A DNA stretch of 64,000 nt, taken from an uncultured Alphaproteobacteria bacterium (GTDB taxonomy: Bacteria; Pseudomonadota; Alphaproteobacteria; MPNO01; UBA2964). The stretch covers positions 1 through 64,000 of the forward strand of contig CALSLP010000004.1 in the NCBI GenBank assembly GCA_943787225.1. The letters run 5' to 3'. Under the pieces are notes generated by a model that made no database searches, had not been told where the DNA came from, and saw only the letters and a program-made list of their open reading frames with translations. A program made the translations under genes and the position numbers. Positions 26,884 through 37,928 of the stretch are shown piece by piece (within the stretch, counting starts at the first letter, position 1; each line of letters starts with the position of its first letter).

Positions 26884-28470
26884 ATGTCAGCCGATAAGCG
26901 CTATTACATCACAACGCCAATATACTACGTCAACGATGTGCCTCACATCGGTCACGCCTATACAACATTGGCCTGCGACGTACTGGCCCGCTTTAAGCGG
27001 TTCGATGGTTATGATGTTCATTTTTTAACCGGCACAGACGAGCACGGACAAAAAGTTGAAAAATCAGCCGCGGCTGCCGGCATAGAACCTCAAGAGTTCA
27101 CTGATCGAGTCTCTCAAAATTTTAGGGACCTCGCCGATGCCATGAATTACTCGCATGACGACTTCATCCGGACCACGGAGGAACGTCATGTTAAGGCGTC
27201 ACAAGCGATATGGACGAAGCTAAAGGAAAACGGTCATATCTATTTGGGTAGCTACGCCGGGTGGTATGCCGTTCGCGACGAAGCCTTTTATGACGAAAAC
27301 GAGCTAACCGAAGGCGAGGGGGGGACAAAAATCGCGCCTTCGGGAGCCGAAGTCGAGTGGGTCGAAGAGCCAAGTTATTTCTTTGACCTGTCTAAATGGC
27401 AAGAGCCCCTTCTGAAATTTTACGACGAAAACCCGGATTTCATCGCGCCCAAATCACGCCGCAACGAGGTGATGAGCTTTGTTAAAGGCGGTCTCCGTGA
27501 TTTGTCGATCTCGCGCACAAGCTTCAAATGGGGCGTGCCGGTGCCCGAGGATCCAGATCACATCATGTATGTTTGGCTGGACGCGTTGACCAACTACATC
27601 ACCGCCGTTGGCTATCCAGATGAAGGTTCTGACAAATATTCGAAATATTGGCCTGCAAGCCTTCATATGGTCGGCAAAGATATTCTACGATTTCATGCGG
27701 TATATTGGCCTGCTTTCCTCATGGGCGCTGGGATTGATGTCCCCAAACGCGTTTTCGCACATGGCTGGTGGACCAATGAAGGCCAGAAAATCTCCAAGTC
27801 TGTTGGTAACATCATTGATCCCAATGAAATTGTAGAAACCTACGGTCTGGACCAGGTCCGCTATTTTCTGATGAAAGAAGTTCCGTTCGGAAATGATGGC
27901 GACTTTTCTCACCGGGCGATGATTTCCCGAATTAACAGCGACCTTGCCAATGATCTCGGCAACCTTTGCCAGCGCGTCCTGTCAATGATCCATAAGAATT
28001 GCGACGCACAGGTCCCCGCGTGCCAGGCTGACGGTATCGAAATTTTACCCGTGTTTGGCACTCTTACAGATGTCCACCAGGCCTTGGCCAAAGTCCGGGT
28101 ACATATGGACAATCAGGCTTTTCATGAAGCGCTGGAGGAAATCTGGCGCATCATCCGTGATGCCAACCGGACTGTCGATGAGTCTGCTCCCTGGACCCTC
28201 CGAAAAACCGATCCCGCGGCAATGGCCAGCGTTCTCTACATTCTTGCTGAAATCATTCGCCATTTCGCAATTCTTTTGCAGCCGTTTATGCCGGAATCAT
28301 GCGCCAAAATGCTTGATCAACTCGCTGTTCCTGATGATGCGAGAGGCTTTGAACGATTACATTGCAACAACGGCACAGCGTTTGACGAAAATGCTCTTTC
28401 ACCCGGGACGCCCTTGCCGAAACCAGAAGGCGTTTTCCCCCGGTTTATCGAAGAAACTGTGGCCGAATAG
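26884..28470 (+). CDS. metG: Methionyl-tRNA synthetase
   Basis: A 528-residue class I synthetase charging tRNA-Met in the cytosol. It shows ITTPIYYVNDVPHIGHAYTT (HIGH), GTDEHGQKVEKSAAAAG, DALTNYITAVGYPD and KISKSVGNIIDP (KMSKS signature as KISKS). It is of the compact form without the zinc-cysteine knuckles or C-terminal dimerisation domain. Start MSADKR at 26884 has AGGTGA upstream and is preferred to the GTG at 26875. Intact. Confidence 0.95.
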   Translation: MSADKRYYITTPIYYVNDVPHIGHAYTTLACDVLARFKRFDGYDVHFLTGTDEHGQKVEKSAAAAGIEPQEFTDRVSQNFRDLADAMNYSHDDFIRTTEERHVKASQAIWTKLKENGHIYLGSYAGWYAVRDEAFYDENELTEGEGGTKIAPSGAEVEWVEEPSYFFDLSKWQEPLLKFYDENPDFIAPKSRRNEVMSFVKGGLRDLSISRTSFKWGVPVPEDPDHIMYVWLDALTNYITAVGYPDEGSDKYSKYWPASLHMVGKDILRFHAVYWPAFLMGAGIDVPKRVFAHGWWTNEGQKISKSVGNIIDPNEIVETYGLDQVRYFLMKEVPFGNDGDFSHRAMISRINSDLANDLGNLCQRVLSMIHKNCDAQVPACQADGIEILPVFGTLTDVHQALAKVRVHMDNQAFHEALEEIWRIIRDANRTVDESAPWTLRKTDPAAMASVLYILAEIIRHFAILLQPFMPESCAKMLDQLAVPDDARGFERLHCNNGTAFDENALSPGTPLPKPEGVFPRFIEETVAE

Positions 28471-28495
28471 GTAACACAGCAATTCGATAAAATTT
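28444..28495 (+). terminator. Possible long-loop terminator at the end of metG
   Basis: TTTATCGAA (28444-28452) and TTCGATAAA (28483-28491) are perfect 9-bp inverted arms followed by ATTTT. The loop is 30 bases and the first arm lies in the metG end, so it may be only an mRNA hairpin. About 100 bases then precede tatD. Confidence 0.3.
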
Positions 28496-28600
28496 TGGGG
28501 GCAATTCTCCTCTCGAAGAACCAAGGTGAAGCTCGATAGAGTAGGGCGACAACACCAGCCGTATAGCCTAAAATAGGGCCATTATGAATTGGAGCCTTCC

Positions 28601-29392
28601 ATGCTGGTAGACAGCCACTGCCATCTCGACTTCGACAGTTTCGATGAAGACCGCTCCGAAACGATACAACGCGCCTTTGACGCTGGTGTCGGAACCCTCG
28701 TCACCATATGCACCCATTACAGTAAATTTCAGACAATTGCGGCAATCGCCGAGTTAGACCCCCGGATTTATTGCTCTGTCGGCATCCATCCACATCAGGT
28801 CGAAGAAGAAGACGCGATCAATCTTGATGATCTCCTCCAGGCCGCAAAACATCCCAAAGTGATCGGGATAGGGGAAACTGGCCTCGACTATTTCTACGAC
28901 CAGAGTCCCAGAGAAGACCAGCAAACCAGTTTTAGAACCCATATCGCTGCTGCTCGGGAAACCCTGCTGCCGCTCATTGTTCATACGCGGGATGCCGATG
29001 ATGATATGGCCGCTATTTTGAAGGAAGAGATGCAGATTGGCGCTTTTCCGTGCGTACTGCACTGTTTCTCTAGTAGCCGTGCTTTGGCGGAAACGGCCAT
29101 TGAGCTGGGGTTTTATTTATCATTATCGGGAATTTTAACATTCAAAAATGCGGAAGAGCTTCGAGAAATAATTCGTGATATGCCGGTCGACCGATTGCTC
29201 GTAGAAACTGATTCTCCTTTTCTCGCGCCCATTCCCAATCGTGGCAAAAGAAACGAGCCCTCCTTTGTCGTCCACACGGCTGAAAAAGCGGCGAGTATCA
29301 GAGGGTTAGATAGTACGTCCTTCGCCAAAATAACAACAGGCAACTTCTTTAGACTATTTTCTAAAGCAGAGCCAAGTTCGGGTGCCAACTGA
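28601..29392 (+). CDS. TatD-family metal-dependent hydrolase
   Basis: A 263-residue TIM-barrel hydrolase of the TatD DNase family. Metal-binding pattern: LVDSHCHLDFDSFDED, CSVGIHPHQVEEED, IGIGETGLDYFYDQSP, PLIVHTRDADDD, CVLHCFSSSRALAE and LLVETDSPFLAPIPNRGKRN. The ATG at 28601 has GGAG six bases upstream. Its TGA overlaps the ATG of the MBL gene. Intact; the physiological substrate of such YcfH-type members is unsettled. Confidence 0.9.
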   Translation: MLVDSHCHLDFDSFDEDRSETIQRAFDAGVGTLVTICTHYSKFQTIAAIAELDPRIYCSVGIHPHQVEEEDAINLDDLLQAAKHPKVIGIGETGLDYFYDQSPREDQQTSFRTHIAAARETLLPLIVHTRDADDDMAAILKEEMQIGAFPCVLHCFSSSRALAETAIELGFYLSLSGILTFKNAEELREIIRDMPVDRLLVETDSPFLAPIPNRGKRNEPSFVVHTAEKAASIRGLDSTSFAKITTGNFFRLFSKAEPSSGAN

Positions 29393-30162
29393 TGAAGGTC
29401 ACAGTGCTCGGATGCGGACCTTCGAGCGGTGTACCGACAATCACCGGTGACTGGGGCGCTTGTGACCCTCAAAACCCGAAAAACCGCCGCCGAAGACCGT
29501 CTATTTTGCTCGAAAAAGACGGATTTAATGTTCTGATCGACACATCTCCGGACCTGCGTGAACAATTGATTGATGCCCAGTGCCGTCAAATTGATGCAGT
29601 TCTCTACACACATGAGCATGCTGATCACGTCATGGGGATTGATGATTTACGCGGAATTCAGCGGCATATGGACCGTAACATCGACGCATATGCAGAGTTA
29701 CCGGTCCTTAAACATCTAAAGTCGCGGTTTGGCTATCTATTTGAAGGGATCCAGGACCCGGAAGATCTATACAGGCCGATTTTAACGCCGCATGAAATTC
29801 CTGATGAACCATTCGATGTCGGACCATTCCGATTTGAAGCGATACAACAAGATCATGGGATATGTTCGTCCTTGGGTTTCCGCGTTGGTAATTTTGCTTA
29901 TTCAACAGATGTCGTCCGGCTATCGGACGAAGCGTTCACAGCACTGCAAGGCGTAGAAACGTGGATTGTCGATAGCTTGCGGGATGGTGGCGAACATCCA
30001 ACCCATGCAAACGTCGATACAACCTTGTCTTGGATCGACAGGGTCGGGACAAAACAAGCCTTCTTGACGCATATGAACTTCCAGTCCGATTATGAAACCT
30101 TGCGTCAACGGCTTCCAGAAGGCGTTCAGCCATCCTATGATGGTTTGGTTCTGGAAGTTTAA
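29392..30162 (+). CDS. MBL-fold metallohydrolase (PhnP-like)
   Basis: A 256-residue metallo-beta-lactamase-fold phosphodiesterase-like enzyme. It shows LGCGPSSGVPTITGDWGACD, FNVLIDTSPDLREQL, the metal site YTHEHADHVMGIDDLR, FRFEAIQQDHGICSSLGFR, STDVVRLSD and a late histidine in FLTHMNF. The pattern is that of the RNase Z/PhnP-like group usually placed after tatD in alphaproteobacteria. Overlap of start and stop implies coupling. Substrate unknown. Confidence 0.85.
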   Translation: MKVTVLGCGPSSGVPTITGDWGACDPQNPKNRRRRPSILLEKDGFNVLIDTSPDLREQLIDAQCRQIDAVLYTHEHADHVMGIDDLRGIQRHMDRNIDAYAELPVLKHLKSRFGYLFEGIQDPEDLYRPILTPHEIPDEPFDVGPFRFEAIQQDHGICSSLGFRVGNFAYSTDVVRLSDEAFTALQGVETWIVDSLRDGGEHPTHANVDTTLSWIDRVGTKQAFLTHMNFQSDYETLRQRLPEGVQPSYDGLVLEV

Positions 30163-30272
30163 ATAAATCATTGGAATAAAATAATTATAATTAATATCCA
30201 TAATATAAATTATGCGACAATCTTTATATATGTACCTAGAACCCCTCGTTCCAAATACCAACATTTGATAAG

Positions 30273-31070
30273 ATGACCGAACCGAATTCCATAAGTCGAT
30301 TGCTCCAAATCATGGAGGATTTACGACATCCCAAAACCGGCTGTCCTTGGGACAGAGAACAAACATTCGAAACAATCGCGCCCTACACAATCGAAGAAGC
30401 ATACGAAGTAGCAGACGCCATAAAAAAAGATGACCAAGCATCATTGAAAGATGAATTGGGTGACCTACTCTTTCAGGTCGTCTTCTATGCCCAGATGTCG
30501 AAAGAAAACGGCGGATATGACTTCAACGATATTGCCGACACCATTTCCGAAAAAATGATCAGCAGACACCCACATGTATTTGGCACAAACGAACACCGCA
30601 CTGTCGAAGGCCAGACTGTCGCTTGGGAAGATCAGAAAGCACAAGAACGGCTCAACCTAGACGACACGGCCGGCGCCTTAGATGGCGTTGCATTAGCCCT
30701 ACCCGCGCTGATACGAGCCCAAAAACTTCAAAAAAGAGCAGCACGTGTTGGATTCGATTGGACCGAAATAGGGCCAGTCATCGACAAGATTAAGGAAGAA
30801 ATGGAAGAAGTAACAGATGCCCTCAACAATCCTGAGGATCAAAACCACATTGCCGAAGAGATTGGTGACCTTTTATTCGCCTGCGTGAACCTCGCCAGAC
30901 ATGCCAATGTCGACGCAGAACAGGCCTTGATGGCTGGTAATGACAAGTTCCAACGCCGTTTTCAAGCTATCGAACAAGACCTTCAATCAACTGGAAAACG
31001 AGTTGAAGAATGCACTTTGGAAGAGCTTGAGGAACGATGGATTTCCGTTAAATCCAGGGAAAAACACTAA
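30273..31070 (+). CDS. mazG: Nucleoside triphosphate pyrophosphohydrolase
   Basis: A 265-residue house-cleaning NTP pyrophosphatase with two MazG domains. The first has LRHPKTGCPWDREQTFETIA, EEAYEVADAIKKDD and ELGDLLFQVVFYAQMS; the second has EEMEEVTDALNNPED and EEIGDLLFACVNLARH. These EExxE and ExxD motifs bind magnesium. The 110-base AT-rich gap upstream probably holds its promoter. Confidence 0.95.
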   Translation: MTEPNSISRLLQIMEDLRHPKTGCPWDREQTFETIAPYTIEEAYEVADAIKKDDQASLKDELGDLLFQVVFYAQMSKENGGYDFNDIADTISEKMISRHPHVFGTNEHRTVEGQTVAWEDQKAQERLNLDDTAGALDGVALALPALIRAQKLQKRAARVGFDWTEIGPVIDKIKEEMEEVTDALNNPEDQNHIAEEIGDLLFACVNLARHANVDAEQALMAGNDKFQRRFQAIEQDLQSTGKRVEECTLEELEERWISVKSREKH

Positions 31071-31104
31071 TCGCAATTTAAGCACATCGAACTGTTATCA
31101 AAAT

Positions 31105-31911
31105 TCATAATGTAGCAAAAACAGGCTCAATCGCTTCAGAAACCATATCCCAGCTAGCCTGATCGCGCGCCAATAGGAGCCCTTTATTCGGCGTATCACC
31201 TGGCCGGTATTGGGTTCCATCAAGACCGGCCGCCACGCCTCCAGCTTCCCGTACAATCAGATCACCTGCAGCATGATCCCACGGCTTCAATCGTCTAAAA
31301 TGAGCGAAGTCAAGTTTTCCGCGGGCAAGATCGAGATATTCCATGCCGCAGCAACTCGCATTGCTTAGAGAAGAAAAACGGTCATCTATGCCGGGATAAT
31401 CGCGAAACCTTCTCCCTAAGGATCCTCGCAATTGATCCGCTTGAATATTACTAGAAAATTGTATGCGTTCGTTACCCATCCACGCTCCTGCCCCCTCCTC
31501 CGCAACGGCCAGGAGCTGATGCATTGGTGCATATATCCACCCTGCCCTGATATTCTTGGAAACCGATAACGCTATAATAACGGCGAAATCTTCTTTGCCC
31601 TTTCGCAAAATTATTTGTCCCGTCAAGCGGGTCAATTATCCAGACCGGGGAATCTTCTGCCAAACACAGATATGGCTGCTCCAAATTTGCCGAGCCCTCT
31701 TCACCGAGAATCACAGAACCAGGGCAACAGGTCGCTGAGGGCACTTGATAGAAACTTTTCACTTTGAATGTCAGCAACCGTAACCAGGCCACCGACTTTC
31801 TTTATGCCATTGCTCATCAGCGGAAAGCGAGCGATAGCGCGGCAAAATCTCTGTTTCAGCAACCTGCCTGATAAGATCGGATACCTTCGATATATCGGGA
31901 AGCACAGTCAC
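31105..31911 (-). CDS. Inositol-monophosphatase-family phosphatase, frame breaks
   Basis: A Mg-dependent phosphatase of the IMPase/CysQ/histidinol-phosphatase type. Joined frames read TEILPRYRSLSADEQWHKES, GLVTVADIQSEKFL, PGSVILGEEGSAN, VWIIDPLDGTNNFAKG (the WIIDPLDGT metal motif), then ARGKLDFAHFRRLKPWDHAAG (WDxAAG motif) to the end. Breaks lie near 31790 and 31630. GTG start overlaps the hflX stop, indicating coupled expression. Substrate cannot be told. Confidence 0.8.
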
Positions 31912-33211
31912 ACGGACTTTGTTGGAATGGCTGGAAAGCGGTGCTCAAATCGAGCGACGTCATCGGCATCCAATCCGACACGAAAATACGCCAAAATCTC
32001 TTCATCTCGCCGTTCCAAAATCTGTCCACGATCATAAAGCCAGGCAATTGCTTCGCCATCTGAAAATGCCAACGATATTTCAACGATAGAGCGGTTGGCA
32101 TTTAATCGCTTATCCACGAGTTCAAGTAACGCGGTGCACCCCTGCCCGTTTACAGCGGAAAGTGGAATTTCATTAGGGTTTCGTTCCGAACGCCCCTCTT
32201 CTGTTATTTGTTCCTCAGCGGATAAAAGATCGATCTTATTTCGGACTTCAACCATCTTATCCAGGCGATCATGTTCAACGCCGAGTTCTTCTAAAACATC
32301 TAAAACATCTGAATTCTGCGCATCGCTATCGGGATGCGATATGTCTCTGACATGAAGGATTAAGTCGGCCTCGAGAACTTCTTCTAAAGTCGCTCTAAAA
32401 GCCGCGATCAATGACGTCGGTAGTGAGGACACAAAACCAACCGTATCGGAAATAATGATTTTTCGACCAGAAGGCAGTGTTACGTCACGCATTGTTGGAT
32501 CAAGCGTTGCGAACAGCTGGTCCGCGGCCATGACCCCAGCACCGGTCACCCGGTTAAAGAGCGTCGATTTCCCGGCATTGGTGTACCCGACAAGCGCAAC
32601 GATAGGATACGGAATCCGTTTGCGAGCCTTACGATGAAGACCACGAGTTCTTGTAACCCGCGAGAGGTCTCTCTTTATCCGGGTAATACGCTCGTCGATT
32701 TGGCGTCTATCAGACTCAATTTGGGTTTCACCTGGTCCACCCAGGAAGCCAGCCCCGCCGCGTTGACGTTCCAAATGTGTCCAGCTGCGAACCAGCCTAC
32801 TGCGTTGATAAGACAGATGGGCTAACTCAACCTGCATCCGTCCTTCACGAGTACGAGCCCTCGCCCCGAATATCTCAAGAATGAGACCTGTCCTGTCCAC
32901 GACTTTACAGGCCCAAGCTGTTTCAAGGTTCCGCTGTTGAATAGGGTCACAACTGAGTCAATTACGACAATATCGATATGATCCGCTTCAATGACAGGCT
33001 TATAGGTCTCAACCACCCCCTGCCCCAGGAGCGTTGCCGGACGAGGATGGTTTAGCGACACAACATCGGCATGCCGAATATCAAGGTCAATTGCACGCGC
33101 AAGCCCAACTGCTTCTTCCAGACAGGCATCAGCGTCACGGGTTACGCCGTGCAGTGCTCTTCTATTAGGATATAGAACAATTGCCCGTTCGGTCTCTGGC
33201 AGATCGCCCAC
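31908..33211 (-). CDS. hflX: Ribosome-associated GTPase HflX, frame break near 32900
   Basis: A GTPase that splits stalled ribosomes. The N-terminal domain (HADVVSLNHPRPATLLGQG, VTLFNSGTLKQLGP) and the linker (GGPGETQIESDRRQIDERI) precede the G domain: GYTNAGKSTLFNRVTG, SDTVGFVSSLP and NKIDLL. One frame change near 32900 separates residues up to about 110 from the rest. GTG start 13 bases after hfq stop, the usual hfq-hflX arrangement. Confidence 0.9.
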
Positions 33212-33224
33212 GCGTTAGGCCAGG

Positions 33225-33494
33225 TCAGTCATTCGCGTCGGTCGGACCACCGATTTCAGCATCCTCATCATCCCATAACTGTACAGGAGAGACTGGCATT
33301 ACTGTAGAAATCGCGTGTTTATACACAAGTTGAGAATGACCATCACGGCGCAAAAGGACACAAAAGTTATCAAACCAGGTAATAATACCCTGAAGCTTCA
33401 CACCATTTACGAGAAATACCGTTACAGGAGACTTGTTTTTTCGGACGTTATTTAAAAAAACGTCCTGTAGATTTTCTTTTTTATCAGTCATCAT
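33225..33494 (-). CDS. hfq: RNA chaperone Hfq
   Basis: An 89-residue Sm-like hexameric RNA chaperone for sRNA-mRNA pairing. Sm1 is [20 protein letters not shown] with [12 protein letters not shown], and Sm2 is [10 protein letters not shown] (the YKHA signature). A short acidic tail ([15 protein letters not shown]) follows. Start MMTDKKEN at 33494; farther upstream in-frame codons lack support. It would be the natural partner for the candidate sRNA at 15.9 kb. Confidence 0.95.
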   Translation of the reverse strand: MMTDKKENLQDVFLNNVRKNKSPVTVFLVNGVKLQGIITWFDNFCVLLRRDGHSQLVYKHAISTVMPVSPVQLWDDEDAEIGGPTDAND

Positions 33495-33602
33495 TCTTTT
33501 CTTTCGGTCATGGCATATTGTAAGCCAAACGACAATTTGTGTGATGGCTTTACGCAGCGATACCAACCCCTCCGTAAAACATCACCTATAGAATATGGAG
33601 GA

Positions 33603-34257
33603 CTATAGCGTCGAGGCAAGGGTAGCGAGCGCTTCACAGCCTGAAAAATGCATTTCTGGCATAAATTCGCCGAATTCTTCGGCTTCTGGAGGAGATGTTT
33701 CTCACCAAAATTGGAACACACCCTGAATTATAGGCGCATTCCATATCAATTTTGGTATCACCGACAAACCACACGTCAGGACCCGGCGCAATTTCGCTCC
33801 CTGCAAGCGCCATTATCACGGGCTCGATAGCCGGCTTGTCTTTTTCCGCGTCCATCGCACCAATGATCTGTCCAAAATACCGAGCTCCAATCCAAATGAT
33901 TTGCTTCACGACGCAGATTTTCACCTGATTTATTACTCACAACGCCTAAATAAATTTTCTTAGCATACAGGGATTTCAATAAACTCTCCGCACCCTGCAA
34001 TACCTCCAGACGTTCCAAATGAATTTTCTAAATCGTTCATAAAAAACATCCCGAGCAATTTCCCATCTATCACCAAATAGATCAGGAAACGCCTCACGCA
34101 AGGACCGTCTCACGCGTTCTTTTGTTTCGTCAATCGACCAGAGAGCACATCCCATCTGTTCTAAAGTCGTGTTCATCGAATCATGAATGACGGGCCACGT
34201 ATCGACCAGCGTGTTATCCCAATCGAAAATAACTGCCGAAGGTCGTGACAAACTCAT
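33603..34257 (-). CDS. HAD-superfamily phosphatase (Gph-like), several frame breaks
   Basis: Phosphoglycolate-phosphatase-like hydrolase. The nucleophile motif is VIFDWDNTLVDTWPVIHDSM; then VVSNKSGENLRREANHL (motif II region), KDKPAIEPVIMAL (motif III lysine) and VWFVGDTKIDMECAYNSGC (motif IV), ending CEALATLASTL at 33603. At least three frame changes lie between 34000 and 33680. Its ATG overlaps the end of the aminotransferase gene. Substrate unproved. Confidence 0.75.
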
Positions 34258-35118
34258 TGCTTTGCATCTCCAGAAAATGCTCCCGATACAAAGCCAACAA
34301 GCTTTCGGTCACCGGACCGGGCTTGCCGTTACCGACTTGCTTCCGTCTATTTCGACAACGGGCATCACAAACGATGTCGTGCTCGTTAAGAAAGGCCTCT
34401 TCAGCGTTTACCGCCTCCTCAACTGTAAAAGCGCCGTTCTGTTATGCGCAGGTTTCCGGCTTTCGCTAACTCGATCAATTTCATACGTGTAATACCGGCT
34501 AGAATGTCATTGCCAAGAGGGCGTGTGACAATCTCCTGCCCGGGCAGAACAATCCAGGCATTCGTAGATGACCCCTCCGTAATCGTCTGCTTGCATATCC
34601 ACGAACCATGTCTCGAAGGCGTCATTTTGGACGGCAAATTGTTTAGCGAGCACGTTAGGTAAGAGGGAAACAGATTTGATATCGGGACGGCTCCACCTGT
34701 TCTCAGGCATCGTCACAACTTTAACACCTTCCGCAATTTTTTGAGCCGGCGGGCGCCCTGCACGGCTGACAGTAACAACCAATGAAGAACGTAGTTCTGC
34801 TAAAGGGAAAGCATGATTCCTCGGAGCAACACCCCGTGTAACCTGGAGATAAACAATCCCGTCTTTCAATCGGTTTCGTTTAATCAGTTGGGTAAAAATA
34901 ATTTTGAGAACCCGTTCGCTACAGGGCCAGTCAATAGCAAGGTTAGAAAGAGATCTATCCAGTCTCTCCAAATGCGGGGCTAAATCGACCAAATGGGAGT
35001 TTGCAACAGCAATGACTTCATACACACCGTCCGCAAATTGATACCCACGATCTTCGATACTTACCGTCGCCTCATTCGTCGGGACATAACGGCCGTTTAC
35101 ATATGCGATTTCAGACAT
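34254..35118 (-). CDS. dat: D-amino-acid aminotransferase (PLP fold type IV), frame breaks
   Basis: Interconverts D-amino acids and 2-oxo acids with PLP. It begins MSEIAYVNGRYVPTNEATVS with IEDRGYQFADGVYEVI; the catalytic lysine is in RPDIKSVSLLPNVLAKQ. After frame changes near 34570 and 34440 it continues WIVLPGQEIVTRPLGNDILA and KLIELAKAGNLRITER, then GKPGPVTESLLALYREHF. It probably stops by ATGA overlap with the HAD gene. Position after trkA is common in relatives. Confidence 0.8.
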
Positions 35119-35127
35119 TTAAAATTT

Positions 35128-36503
35128 TCAAAAGAATTCGAGGCGGACGGCAAATAGATCTTCGATCGCTTTAATGGCTTCTGCCTGAGCAAACAACACG
35201 ACTCGGTCATTCACCCGCAAAACAGTGTCAGCTCTAGGAATAATGACTTCATCACCACGAACAATACCGCCTAACAAAACGCCGTCGGGCAAATCAGCTT
35301 CTTTAATCCGTTTGCCCGTAAGCCCTGATGTCTCAAGAATTTCCGCTTCAATTAATTCACCAAATCCATCGACAAGAGAATGGACGGCCTTGATCCGCCC
35401 GCGCCGGACATGCTGAAGAATTGTTGAAACTGTGATCGCACGCGGACTTACAACAACATCTACACCTAAGGACGTAACCAAGGGGGAATAAGTGGCATTA
35501 TTGACAAGTGTGATCGCCCTTTCAGTGCCAAACCGTTTCGCCAGCAGCGAGGCCAATATATTCGTTTCGTCGTCATTGGTGACGGCGATGATCGCCTCGC
35601 TTTCATTGACACCAGCTTCTTCAAGAATTTCCGGATCGATAACATCCCCATTGATAACGACAGTACCTTCAAGCCAATCAGCGACCTGATGAGCGCGATC
35701 AGCGTTCGACTCTATGATGCGTGCCGAAACGCCTTTGTGTTCATTCTCAATAATTTCACCAAGAAAAGCACCAATATGACCACCGCCCGCGATGATGACT
35801 CGTCTAGCGCACGCTCTTCATGCCCAAAGACTGTCATTGCCCGAGAAACATGAGCGGCATCAGCGACGAAATAAACTTCATCACCCTCCAACAGCTGCTC
35901 GGCTGCAGAAGGAACTATCCCCTGACCATCTCGAGAAATGGCAACCACAACAATGTTGAGATCAGGGAAAAGCCCTGTCAGCTGGCGTAACGGCGTGTTT
36001 ATAACAGGACAATCCGCGTTACAGCGCACCCCCATCATCCTGACCTTACCTTCAACTAACGATATGGATTCGAAGGCACCAGGTATTTGAAGTCTACGTG
36101 ATATTGCCCGTGCGACTTCCATTTCTGGAGAAATAATCACATCGATTGGCATATTATCGCGGCTAAAGAGATCGGCCCATATTGGGTCCCGGTAACTTTG
36201 ATGTCTGACTCGCGCAATTTTCATCGGCACGTTGAAAAGCGAATGCGCGACCTGGCAAGCAACCATATTTACTTCGTCAGCATAGGTAACGGCGATGATC
36301 ATATCAGCATCAGCCGCCCCAGCGCGCTCCAGGACATCCGGGTGCGAGCCGAACCCCACAAAAGCCTGCACATCAAGTGCGTCACCGACTCGCCGAACAA
36401 GCTCAGGTGATTGATCAATAACCACCACATCGTTTTGCTCTGCCGATAATTGTCGCGCGATATGGAATCCAACCTGTCCCGCGCCACTCACAATTATTTT
36501 CAT
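35128..36503 (-). CDS. trkA: Trk potassium uptake regulatory protein TrkA, frame break near 35805
   Basis: Peripheral NAD-binding subunit of the Trk potassium channel. Two RCK halves are seen: MKIIVSGAGQVGFHIARQLS with VVVIDQSPELVRRVGDALDV, and after the frame change AGGGHIGAFLGEIIENEHK with AIIAVTNDDETNILASLLAK. Each half is followed by a TrkA_C domain (RDGQGIVPSAAEQLLEGDEV and RGDEVIIPRADTVLRVNDRV). Total about 458 residues, normal for the family. Confidence 0.9.
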
Positions 36504-36532
36504 TATCCTGCCGTTTCGTTCAAAGAGGTTTG

Positions 36533-37928
36533 TTAACCCCCAACCTCTTCTACCTGCTCATCATAGACACCAAGCGACTTAAGCTTGCGGTGCAAGGCTG
36601 AACGTTCCATCCCTACAAACTCTGCGGTTTTCGACACATTGCCACCAAACCGTGAAACTTGCGCTTTCAGATATTGTCTTTCAAAAAGTTCGCGGGCTTC
36701 TCTTAACGAGAGTGCCATTACTTCGCTTCCTTCATCCCAACGCATGGACGCCGGAGTTTCCGCCCCTATTTCCGGGGGCAATGACTCCGCTGATACCGGA
36801 TCACTACTGTTTCCACCAGCCATGATCAATATCCAATCGACCACATTCCTTAACTGTCGAACGTTTCCAGGCCAATCATAACTTTGCAAGCAAGCCATTG
36901 CGTCATCTGCAATTTCTCTTTTTGGTAAGCCAGCAGATTTTGCAGCAGCCTCCATAAAAAACTCAATGAGAACGGAAATATCCTCAGGCCGCGCCTTTAG
37001 CGAAGGAACCACGATTGGCACCACACACAATCGGTAATATAGATCTTCCCTAAAGTTTCCGCTTCGCCATTTCCTGTTGAAGGTCTCGATTAGTACTCGC
37101 TAGAACCCGGACATTGACTTCGATTGCAGAGGTCCCGCCGACTCTTTGAAATCGCTGCTCTTGTAATACCCTGACGATTTTACCTTGGGTCTCAAGAGGC
37201 ATATCCGCGACTTCATCCAGCAACAAAGTCCCATCATTCGCTTGTTCAAAGGTTCCCATAACAACCGCATTGTCTGAATCAGCCTCTGAACCGAACAATT
37301 CCAATTCCATCCGATCTGGTGCCATTGTCGCACAATTCAAAACCACAAGGGGACCGTTGCGACGAGCCGACGCATTGTGAAGTAATCGTGCGACGACTTC
37401 TTTGCCGGCGCCTGCTGGCCCCGAAATCATCACTCTGCTTTCTGTCGGTGCAACGCGTTGAATGGCGCTTTTTAACTGGTTAATGGCATTGGATGCGCCA
37501 ATCAACGGCGCATCATTGCCAACTTTGCGTCGTAATTCTTCATTTTCTCGGCGCAGACGAGCAGCGTCAATGGCCCGCTCCGCCATCAATAACAATCGAT
37601 CCGCCTTAAAGGGCTTTTCTATAAAGTCATAGGCACCGACCTTAATAGCGCTAACAGCAGTTTCGATATCAGCATGACCGCTAATCATGATGACCGGCAA
37701 TTCTGGATTGGATTTCTTGACCGTTTCCAATACAGCCAATCCATCCATTTCGCTGCCCTGTAACCAAATATCTAAAACGATAAGATCAGGAGCGCGCTCA
37801 GTTAATGCTGATAAAGCGGCTTCACTGCTATCCGCTTCGCGGCAGCTGAAACCCTCATCGCGCAAAATTTCCGCGATCAAATGACGAATATCGGCTTCAT
37901 CATCGACAACGAGAATATCAGAGGACAT
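36533..37928 (-). CDS. ntrX: NtrX response regulator, frame break near 37055
   Basis: Response regulator of the NtrY kinase, linked to nitrogen, redox and envelope control in alphaproteobacteria. Receiver: SSDILVVDDEADIRHLIAEI with the phosphoacceptor in DLIVLDIWLQGSEMDG. AAA+ domain: MISGPAGAGKEVVARLLHN and GTLLLDEVADMP. The GAFTGA loop that contacts sigma-54 is absent (the segment reads VVMGTFEQANDG), as known for alphaproteobacterial NtrX. The C-terminal Fis-like helix-turn-helix is FGGNVSKTAEFVGMERSALH. Overlaps the ntrY stop. Confidence 0.9.

Noticed and set aside
37050..37928. NtrX treated as truncated response regulator gene
   Set aside because: The missing C-terminal half continues at 36533-37030 in another frame with correct family sequence.
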